Assembly: GCA_947396885.1 (NCBI GenBank)
Contig: OX377202.1
Location: forward strand, 107,506,198-107,570,197
DNA: 64,000 bases
Direction: 5' to 3'
DNA from: Heligmosomoides polygyrus polygyrus
Taxonomy: Eukaryota > Nematoda > Chromadorea > Rhabditida > Heligmosomidae
Below, piece after piece: positions 48,301-60,000 of this stretch. Within the stretch, counting starts at the first letter, position 1, and the number at the start of each line of letters is the position of its first letter. The position numbers and the translations under genes were made by a program. The notes under the pieces were generated by a model, which was not told where the DNA came from, made no database searches, and saw nothing but the letters and a program-made list of their open reading frames with translations.

Positions 48301-51300
48301 GCCGATGTATAACATAGGCCAAGTTGCGAGGGACTGCTACGCACTGCGTAGCACCCGCTCAACACTGCCGCCGACGTCGCCGAAGTATAACATAGGCCTT
48401 CCTGTCGTGCCGCACGAGAGAAACAGAGTGCACACGTGCTCTCTCGTCATGCCGGTGCTTCCGCACTGTCGACGACGGGTCGCTGCACCGCCAAAGTATA
48501 ACATATGCGTTAGGGAAGGCAAAAAAAGGAAGAGAACAAGGGCCTTCATGAGCGAGGGAAGGGTACCCCACTCTGGCTCTTTGACGACGGCGGTAAATTA
48601 GATGGCAAACTAGTCTTCAAAGATGTGGGAACCTTCCAAAACCTGCTCTGGGAGACTTTAAACACGTGAAGGTGAGAAAGAGATCTCATTATTTGGTGAA
48701 AGTGTTAGTGGAGGCAAATAAACAGGAAAAGAACAAGGACTTGTCTTATTAAGAGGGGGGGGGGGGTGGAAAGGACCCCACTCTGGCTCTTTGACGACGG
48801 CGGCAAACTAGATAGCAAACTAGCCTTTAAACGTGACACGACACCGACAAGCGACCTAAGAGTGGATCTTTCTCTACAATTTCCAAGCCGAAAGTAGCCA
48901 TACTGACTACATTTGTAGCGCTTTTCTAGCCATGCTCCCTCCGAATAGATCAGATGCGAGAACGAATTTCTCTTACCAGCCGTAGGAATGGAGGGCATAA
49001 ACTTGAGTAGATGTAAAATTGAGGTGGTACTGACTGCTTGCTGGGTCTCGCAAAAGTGGTTCTTCGCTTTCTAGTTTATAAATTAAAGTCATCTCCAGAA
49101 ACAGCAGGTGACATTATGACGATTTTTTCTGGAACACAAGTATAATACAGCTTTCTAAATAAAGGCTGATTCCATATCCTCAGTGGTACACTTCAGTCGA
49201 GTGAAGGCCCTTATGAGTCCGACATTTTGAAGAGGGGTGGGGCGGAAGAAAAACTACTTTATCATCAATAGTGATCCACATTCATAAGAAATGGGTATCC
49301 GCTTAAAGCAGAAATGGTTCAGCATACTCCGGGGCCGGATTCATCAACGACTTACAGCAATTTAACAGAGAAAACTACAGCCAGAACCCCTGATAGCGCT
49401 GCTTATCAAGCGATATGGTGAGCGATAAGCCGCGTTATCCGAGTTTTCCGCTGTGAATTATCGGTTAAAGTTATTTAAGTCGTTGATGAATCCGAACCCA
49501 GCTCATACCAACGTGGGACAGAATTACCAGTTTCACATGTCACGTGGCGAGCTTGGAAAGAAGGTTGAACCTGAAGCTGCTCATACTTGTAGCTTTATTG
49601 TAGCCGCAAGTCTAGATGGCCTTTATCAGATAGGATGTTGGCGTTTCCGCTCTAAAAGTTTCTGTAAAAATTCTGTGGATGTTGAGAAGAGGACTGTCCC
49701 CTTCCCCCCCCCCCCACTCTAGATTGGCACCAAGTCGTCTTACACGGTGAATCCTTTTCCAAATCCTCCTAGCGTGCAGCGCTCTTCAAACCCAGGGGTA
49801 GTCCGACCTATCGACCGGCCCCCATTTACCATGTGCGAACGACGCACTCCACCCGAACCAGCGACCGAAGATGAGCTGCGATCGGCCACCGACCGATCTA
49901 CCAACAGCCATCTGCCATGTAGACTCACCGTGCTACCGCCGTCGTCTTCGAGAACTGCCAGGTTGGCATACCGCTCGCGGCGTAGTGGCGGAGGAAGAGT
50001 GACGATCGGCTCCGGGTTGGGTATACTACTTGCTCGAAAATGCCCTAAGATTGTGCCTAACAAGGAAAGGTTCCCAACACATGGTGAACTTTTGCGATGC
50101 TATTTTGACAGGATGTAGGACCGTGTGGGCGAGATCCAGAATCACAGTTAGTTTTTTAAAGGCCGGAAAAAGAGGTGCAAAGGTGTATGCGCAACAATCA
50201 CCAACCACTACGACACCCCACGAGAGGTGCGTCGGTGGAGCAGTCGGTAGTATTGCCGTCTCATAGGAGCACACCATGGGGGTTTTGAGGGTTCAATCCC
50301 AATCGGGGAGGGGGCACTCCTTAATAACATGTAAATGGCAGTTTACACATAAACACATGTAACATAACGCATGAACGACCTTACCTGATCCCCTCCCTTG
50401 GTAATCGTCGATCCTGACCCGAAATATAGAAAAATTTCGCTACAAAATCGACGACGATGAGCGACCGACGCGGACCTCATGTAACAAAATAAATAGGCAG
50501 TAGGGTGATACATACTGCCCGCAGGCGTCCCTTTACGTGTTGTCACACGGTGACTGAGTCGACGCGCACGCATAACGGTAGCGCGGGAATTTGAACGGAT
50601 ATTACGAGCAGCGCCGCTGTAGCCTCTTCATAGTTTTGTAACAAAATTTTCTTTTATACTTCAGGTCAAAATCGACAATTTCTAAGAGAGGGGATCAGGC
50701 AAGGTCGTTCATGTGTTATGTTGCATGTATTTATGCGTGGACTAGTGGCATTTACATGTCATTATGGAGTGATTGATGAGAACAGAATAGAGCCTAAAAA
50801 AGCAGAGAACGAAGCGAACAAACAAGCAAAACAAACAAATAACCGCGGCTCTAAAGACGTCTCGGCGGGACAAACGCATTTAAACACAGATGACCCCGCT
50901 TGACATATTATAACCCGGATCCCTCATAGTGAGGGGGCGTATGACGTTGTCTTTTTCCTAATTTTGTTCTCTTCAATCCGCTCTGTGAGTGTCAAGTCAA
51001 GTTTTTGCATAATTTTTAATTCAGTGCCTCCCCCCCCCGGAATAGGATAGATCCAACCTTTGCTTGTAAGTAATGGCATAGTAGGTTCAGCAGACATGAG
51101 ATTCAGCCAGAGGAGGCAAACTTGGCGCAACAAGACGACGTCTCTACTGTAGGTGAACGACCTGAGCAAGAACTAACGCTACTGCTAATGGCAGAAACGC
51201 TACGGTGCTGCTATGATTGGAGCGCATATGGTCTGCTAGGCAAAAATCTTGCTAGTACCACGTATACTCTTCCACCCCCCCCCCCACCAACTAAGAGAGA

Positions 51301-54300
51301 GTAAGGACTCGTTTAGTGTGCGGACGCGCGACGCGATGTATGTCTACGGCCTTTGTCATACCATCGCTCACCCCGAGCGACGCTTAATGATATGCTCCCA
51401 TATCGATCGGGCGGCGCGATGGAATCGATATGGGTGCATATCATTAGGCGTCGCTGGGGGTGAGCGATGGTATGACAAAGGCCTACTGGCCGAATTGATC
51501 GAGCGACGCGATTGATCAATTTGGCCACTACACATGACATCGCGTCGCGCATCGCGCGCACACTAAACGACCCTTAAAGCCGTTCATACTTCCTGTGAGT
51601 TTTACTTCCTGTGAGTTCTCGAAAGAAATTGAACTTCTCAGTACTCGTCGCATCGCCAATCGCTCTGCAAGGGAGCGCGAACGGCGATCCGTCCAGAACC
51701 AACGCTAAACACCTCGCGCGGCGAGAAAAAGTATGCTGTCCGCGATGAGCGTGGGAAGCCATCGCGCATGCCGTCCGTTAGCCCTGGTTTATACTCGCGC
51801 CGTCACGCGGCGCGGCACCACGATCGCCGTACATATCGGTTTTTCGCGCCGCCCTGTCGATATTTATCTCAACCATCGTCCGCGCCGCCCAGCGGCGCAA
51901 ATATAAACTAGGGCTTACTGTTGCAGGAGCCGCGGCGAAGTTTTCTATGACTATTCGACCGCGTGCGACGGAATGGCCACGAACTCAGCGCCGCGATAGC
52001 ATCGCGGCGATGAAAGTGTGCTTCCGGCCTAAGGGAGCGGATACGTGTAGACTACATTTCCGTCAAGCTATTTAAGGTTCCCTGAGGAGCTACAGACTAG
52101 AGTGCAGCCGAATACTTCCAGAAACTTAACCATATTTTTCCTTTCAGCTAAGCGGTGAAGGAACGGCCACTAAGAGCACCACTAAAAGCACTGTCAGTAA
52201 AGGAAGCGACAGTAAAGGAAAGGTTGGTGATGTTGCGAAGAACGCTTTTGAATCTTGAAAAACGCCTAGAAACACCATTTTTCTTACAGGGTGACAAGAA
52301 GGCGAAGGAGGTCGAAGTGAGTGTAGTCTCGATAGCGCTCTGCAAGTGTGACAAAAAGCGTGAAGTTCAGCTATCTGTTTTAGGGCAAACTCACTGGCGC
52401 GTTGGCTTTCGCAACGTTCGCTGTCACGTTGGGCTCGTTCCAATTCGGTTACAGCATTGGATGTGTGAACGCTCCTGGACAGGTAAAGAGCCACCATTTT
52501 GACCACGTCTACTATATCACCTAGCATTGTATTATTGCGGTTTAGATGATCACTGAGTGGGTCGTCGTATCGCATGCGAGCATATTTAACGCAACGCTAA
52601 CCAAGGAAAGTGCGGATGTAGTATGGTAAGCGCTTCATGAATAATGTGCTACTCTCGCCCGCCTCGGCGAATTCAGAGCTCCTCTAATTTCTTCTGCGTA
52701 TTCTTTTCTGTGTGTGTGTGTTCTGGCGTTATCCATGAGAAGAAGAATTTTCCTCTTCTGGAATTGCGATTACGTAGGATTTCGCTCATTTTCTCCAGCT
52801 CAGCGCAGAACATAATCGAGTCTACCATGGAACCGGTAGGAACCAATTCCCAGAACACTGGCGTTTATGCCCCATTAAAGAAAAGCAACTCCTTTTTGTC
52901 GTGATCAAGACGTTTCTGCTGTGGTTAGGGCAACTCACCGAAGTCCACCCAGTGCTTGCGACGCATCGAATTGTCGTAGACGCAACACTTTTCATCCATC
53001 GTGACGATCGAGTCGGCGACGGTTGAGGAGAGAAGTGCAGATATCAACACGCTTCCGTTTGTCCTGAGGCGTCAAAACATGTGGTACGGCTCGAGGCAAC
53101 TTCGCGACTTTGCCTGAAGACCGAAGGGCATCGTCTACTGTGGACTTAGCAGTATTTGTAAGGTCTGAAAGTTCGCCTACAGAAAGATCAGGGCAAGCAC
53201 CGCAGTTGATGATTACGAGCTGTCTGTTTTACGTATGTGGTCGAGTCGTGGTGCGTCGGTAATCCTCGAGCGATTCTTCTCCTTGCCGAACATGCCAACT
53301 GAAGCACGTCGCCCGAGATGGGGCTTGCTCCTTCATTGTCTCCAGTAAAAAGCGATGGGCCTAGTTCGCAGATTGGCCGGAGCGGTACTGTAGAAGGAGA
53401 GCAAAGCAGAGGGTCGTCGCCACCACTGGGAACAGAAGACGATATGTAGCACATGCTGCTGACAGTTACATATACAGGACATGAAGCAAAACTCCTAAGT
53501 CCGTCCCGCTCACAACTTGATCTGGCAAAGATACATCGTTTTGAATCTTATCATGTAATATTAGGTTGTCTGGAATGTTCTTACATTCCGTACAACCTAA
53601 TATATCAGTAAACATCCTACTACATATGATCGGCTAATGTCACGTGTCCGTCACAGGGAGGCGGGACTGAAGCCAAAAGATGCCTACTTCAGTGCGGCGT
53701 ATGCCAGCCGGGCTTCCTTTGAGCTTAACCATGGGCGATTGCTGGCGAACTATATCCTTGGCGACTGATCGTCCAAGTTTACGAGATGTTCAACCGGCAA
53801 CGCGTCGGTGTATGAATGGGGATCGAGTGCAGAGTGTAGAGATTCAGAAGACGTGCTGAAGACGTCATCCAACTTGCGTAGGGATTCAGAAGACGTGCTG
53901 ATGATGTCGTCTGACGTGCGTAGGGATTCAGAAGACGTGCTGAAGACATCGTCCAACTTGCGTAGGGATTCAGAAGACGTGCTGATGATGTCGTCTAACG
54001 TGCATAGGGATTCAGAAGACCTGCGCTAGGTGTCGTCCAACGTAAGTAGAGATTCAGAAGACGTGCTGATGATGTCGTCTAACGTGCATAGGCAGAAGAC
54101 GAGCTTAACCATGGGCTATCTGGCGAGCAATATCCTTGGCTGCTGATCGTCCAAGTTTACGAGATATTAAAGGGGCAATTCGTCAGAGTATAAATGGGGA
54201 TCGAGTGTAGAGCGTAAGGAGTCAGGAGGCGTGCCCTAGACGTCGTTCAACTTGCGTAGGGATTCCGAGTACGGGCGATCAATACGAGAGGACCAACAAA

Positions 54301-57042
54301 GAGGACCATTAGAGAGGGGAGCGTGAGTAAGAGGGACAGACCAGCATTTTCCCTCAACATCGTCCGTGTGTTGGATTTCTGAAGACGGCAGAAGTCGTGG
54401 CACGTGTGTCAGAGTGCAGAAGGAGTGTCATATATGTCGTGGCAACGATGGATGCTGTTAATCGACCAAGAGGTTTTGATGCAATGAAGGCTTTTTATTG
54501 TATCACGCTTGTCATTCTTAAAGTGATTAGGAGGGTGTGAGAGGATGTTCTTGACTTCCAGAGCTGGCGGTTTAATATTACTCAAAATTTGTTGCCACTC
54601 GGCAGCACGAAAAATTGACATCGAGAATTACTGCCGTGTCGCGATGCATGCAGCTCAGTACCATCTCCTTCTACCTCCATCCTTTTAAGGAGTATCATCG
54701 TGTCAGCATTTCCTGTTGGAGGTGCTGTGGGAGGATTAGTGTCTGGTGTGGTTGCTGATAAAGCTGGTCGACGCGGAGGTCTGCTTTACACGAACATTCT
54801 CACCTTTCTGGCCGGCGTACTAATGGGTACAGCAAAGTATGCAAATTTCTACCCTATGATGATCGCCGGAAGATTCCTCATTGGAATCTATGCAGGTACA
54901 GTTTTTCGTGTCCTTAAACCTTAAAAAAAGAAGAAGTTCCTGCATTGAAACCGTTCCTCTTGAAGGTCTCAGTATTCTTGTGCCGATATATTTGACTGAA
55001 GTATCACCAACAAAGCTTCGAGGAATGCTTGGCTCACTCCATCAACTGCTTGTGACTATTTCCATTCTAGTCTCGCAGGTACGGAGATTTGTCCTTTGTG
55101 AACTTTCGCAAAATCCACTAGCTGACCGCTTCCCATTGCAGATTCTTGGACTGCCACAAATTCTTGGCAACGAAGAAAGATGGCCGTTCATATTCTACTT
55201 CATCCTTGTGCCAACTGTGGTGCAGGTCTTATCTCTACCACTCATCCCAGAGTCGCCCAAGTACACACTATGCATGAGAGGAAACGCGCAAAAGGCAACG
55301 GAGGATTTGCAAAAGCTGAGAGGAACTAAGGAGGTGAGAGGAATCAGTAGTGGAGCTGCTGCACTCCGTTAATAAACAACAAACAACATTCGTATTGAGG
55401 AAAGGTATTGATAGAGCCAAGTAAGACAGGCTCAGCTTAAGAGCCTGTGGCCAAATTCACCAACCGCTTAACGGTCGGTAACGGTGAAAATTACCGCTTA
55501 ACCTACTGATACTGCGATTCGTCAGCATGCGACGTGGTGAATTGAGGACGAATTCATCTACGACTTACGTAACTTTAACGAAGAATTGTAAGCTTATCAA
55601 GCAATGTGGTGAGTGATAAGCAGCGTTATCTGAGCTTTTAACGCGGCTTATCGCTTGATAAGCTTACAATTCTCCGTTAAAGTTACGTAAGTCGTTGATG
55701 AATCCGGCCCTAGGGGTCGAACTCTGTATCGGTTACTATTAGGTCGTTACCTAAGCTCCGTCGTTTTTTGACCTCTAAATTCAAATGTAAGTATCTCGGC
55801 TCAAACATAGCTTTATTAGGCGAAGTAAGAACCATTACAATCTGCACATCCTTGCCAACGAAACACAAGTTTGTTCATTCCAGCAGTATAGAACTCCGGA
55901 GATCTAGAAGCCATGAATTCTTCGAGAGCAGATTCGCCCTTCGAGCTCGCCGTTTACAAGTATCGTCAGCGCTCCTTCTACGCAACAAAAACGACCCGTT
56001 TCTGGAGCGAATTGTGACTTGTGACAAAAAAAATGGATAGTCTACGACAATCGACGACGAAGTGCTCAATGGTTGGATATTGACGAAGCACCTAAACACT
56101 GTTCAAAGCCGAGTATGCACCAGGAAAAGGTGATGGTGACCGTTTGGTAGTGTGCCACCGGTTTAATCTACTATAGCTTCTCAAACTTGGAGGAACAATC
56201 ACGGCGGAAAAGTGCTGTCAGAAGCTGGACGAGGTGCACAAGAAGCTCCAGCAAGCCTATGGAGCGCTAATCTACAGAAGAGGACCGATACTTTTGCGCG
56301 ACAACGCTAGGCTGAACGTATCGATGATCACCAGGCAGAAGCTCCTGATTGGGATACGAAACACTAGACCATCCACCGTATTTCCCCGACCTATCGTCTT
56401 TAGACTACCATTTTTTCAAACATCCCGACGGCTTCCTTCGCGGAAGATAAATACTTAAACTAGTATCTCGTTGGCAAAGATGTGTAGATTGTAATAGTTC
56501 TTATTTCGACTAATAAAGTTATGTTTGGGCCGAGATATTTACATTTAAAGTTAGAGGTCAAAAAACTACAGAACTTAGGTAACGACCTAATACGTAGGCC
56601 GTTATAGTGGGTACCCGGTGGCATGATATCGGCGGTATCGTTGATGAATCTGGCTTCGGCTTGAAAAGCAGGAAGAGTCTTCTCAACCCATAAACAAAGA
56701 ATATGCATTGAAAGTATCATTAAAAGTAGTATGTTGAAATCCTTTTCTGTGTTTCCATCCGTAGCTCGTGGTGGCACAAATAAGTTATCCTACGCGAGGC
56801 CCAGGTCTAACCTTCGGGCTCTGTTCTTCACGTGTAGAGCGCCAGCAGCCTTTTGTTAGCTTAAGGTCGGAGTAACTGCCTCATTTTTTGCGTTAAGGAG
56901 TATGGCAAAACGTATTCTGCTGAAGTACTAGTTTTAGCTAAGGCGTGTTAGTGTTGCTTGTTGTTATGTATGTTGGCTTCTTTATAGTCCTCTTTGTGTT
57001 TGTTCTTATATTCTCCGACGTGTGTCTTATATGCACTAGAAA

Positions 57043-57073
<31 letters not shown>

Positions 57074-60000
57074 AATTGATTTGGCAACCACAGCCGAAAC
57101 AAGCCTACCAAGAGTCCGCTAAAGTCTAACCATCAAGGACTATTTCCACTCTTGGCGCCTTGCGCAGAAGAGGAGTGCAGCCCATGGGCTTACATCTAGC
57201 AGAACGTGGCAATTGGATATGGTGACGTGGAATTTCCTACATTGTACACAACCTGACACGTACGCACGTGCATGTTGCAGCGAGAAGGGCTCAGGTCAAA
57301 TGCTGCGCCTCGCGCGAACTAAACGGGTAAAAGCTCGTCCTGCACGTGGGAAATGCCACGTCGCCTCGTACTTGTGTTTGAGTACTGATGGGCTGCCCCC
57401 TTCTTCAGCGCATTGCGTCCCACCCTTTTAGAAAAATCATGATTGGAGGCTAACATTAGCAGTGATGTTAACAGCGAAAAAATTACAACACAACACAAAC
57501 GGCACACCACTTTCTATTCTTCGAATAGGGGAAGGGATGCTAGAAATAACCTGGAAATGTCAACCTTTTAACTTGTTATGTGAAGCGAAAGAAAGGAAAT
57601 ACTACGGTTTGTATCCAGAGGCTAGATGATGTCTTAGGTTGTCGGATTATAAATGTCGTTTTCGCCCAAAAAGAAATTTCGTTACAAGAAATAAACAACT
57701 ATACCATAACACGAGAGGTAATCCATTATTATTAACCAGCCGTCCGTGCGGCATGTCGGCCGCACCGACGACGTGTTCGGCACTTCTACGGCTCGCCATG
57801 CACAGTTGCCGACGTGTTCGGCACGTCTACGGCATTGCCGGGCACGAAGTCGACGTTCAACAATCGTTTCCAATACGCAGTACCCCCACTCCAGTTGTGA
57901 CGGAAACACACACGCACGAACGCACGCACGCACGCACGCACACACGCACACTTTCTTGGAGAACTCCGCTGGCTGCACCTCGAAGAAATTGGACACCCAA
58001 ATTTCGACTTCATCATGGTTCTTGAACCTTTCCTCCGCTAAGGCGTGCTGCATCGACCGGAAACGGTAGCAGTCTGATGGCGCAAGGTATGGGCTAAAAG
58101 GCGGGTGAAACAGAAGTTCCCAGTCCAACTCCTCAATTTTTCGCATCGTGGTATTTGCGGCGTGGGGTCGAGCGCTATCGTGGAGGAATTTCAGAGTTGC
58201 TGTGTTCACTCCTTGAGCCGGATTCATGAACGACTTACCTGCGGGTAAGTGCAAGATTTACCCCACTCCCCACTTACGCGCGATTCATCAACGCGCGGCG
58301 GGGAAAACCCGAGGTAAGTGTCGAGGTAAATGCTACCTGGTCAGCGCGTAGGGAAACATTTACCTTCAAGGCGAGCGTTTTGCTCCACTGCCAATTTTTG
58401 ACCCAATCTATCCCTCCGCTGGTCCTTTGTCAGCTCAGCGCTGGCAGCAAGCCATCGGAGGGATGCATTGGGTCAAAAATTGGCAAACCTTTGCTTTGGC
58501 CGTCATGAATCAGAAACAGGGGTAAGTACAGGGAAAGTGGCGGGTAAGTGACCGTCGAGATAAATGGGAGTAGGATCTATCTCCGGCCGCGTTCATGAAT
58601 CCGGCCCCTTGTTGACGTAGTGCTTGGTCCACGCGGCTCAGTTGTGCTTTGTAAAAGTTTGCCGTAAGTGTTTGGCCTGGATCCAGCACCTCAAGATGCA
58701 CCAGATCTCTACTGCTCCACCAAGCACTGAGCATAACTTTTTCCGCGAAGGCTTCATCGTTGTCTTCGGATCCTCACCGGGGCTCAACCATTGCCGCTTT
58801 CGTGTGATATTATCCCATCTGGCGTCGCGATAGAGCCATAGAAACCACTGTTCTTCTTTTCTTTTGCGGATGAGAATTCAGGCGATGGCGAGTCGCGCTG
58901 TCTTGTTTGTATTGCTGAGCTGACGCGGCACTCATTTTCCACAACGATTTGACTTTCCGATTGCATGCAAACGGTCGGCAATGGCAGAATGGTAACAACC
59001 GAATATCCATGAAAGCTCACGTTTAGTTTGCGTTCGACCCGACTCGACAGCTTCCTTTAATTCCTGGTCATCCACAACTTCAGATGGCCTTCGACTTCAA
59101 GGCTCTCATCTCGTCTCGGAAACGTGGAAACCATCGCTGGCATTGAAGTAATAATGGAACTTCGTTACCAAATACCTCAGCTAAGGTGCGGTGGGATTCT
59201 GCAGCAGTTCTTCCTTGGTTGAAGTCACACAGCAAGCAAACCCACACTCGGTACTTTTACTCGATCATCGTTAATCTTTAAAAAATCTTTAAAAGGGTCA
59301 ACGAATCGGAATGAAACATTGGTTAAAGATACCTTCGGAAACGTTTGTTAAACACTGGTGTTCCGTAAGTTGCTCTCAGCTGCAGAGCAAGATTGGTATC
59401 GACCTTTTATTAGGCTTACGTTTCGCGATGTCACCTTAGAGCCAAAGTGGTGGGGTCGAAACGATCTACTAGTCACTCACCCGCACCCGACATCTGATAG
59501 TCAGGAAAGTGGCGCGAACTTTCTTCCATATAAAAATGAAGTTGTTCGTCAAGAAGAAATATTTTTATTCTTTAAGTACGTATTTAGAGAAAACCTTATC
59601 AGGTTATCCTTGTAGTTACTAAACCCAAATTTGTAGTAATTTATGCCTATAAATGCACCTAATGACACCACTTATGACAAACTCCTCGTCATACTCATTA
59701 CTTAAAAGTATTTTTTAATTCAACAATTTTATCAGTGAAATAATTTAATTTTTAACAATTATGTGCAATTCTAAGAGTTTCTTATAAAATTGTAGCTCAT
59801 TTAACCGTATTAGACATAGCAAACGAAGCATGTGGGAATCTAATAACTTTAAAATTGAAACTGTCCGTTTTATTATACAGCACTGTTTCAATTTTATTGC
59901 TAATCACTTCCAAATGAATATCCAAATAATCACAGGTAAATTCGTTTAAATTTGTTTTCTTTGATTCTAAGGTGTCTTTATAGACAATTCTTAAAGTTTC

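Noticed and set aside
53808..54029. 73-codon frame RDSEDVL repeats
   Set aside because: 42-bp minisatellite in an intron; the unit length alone keeps it open.
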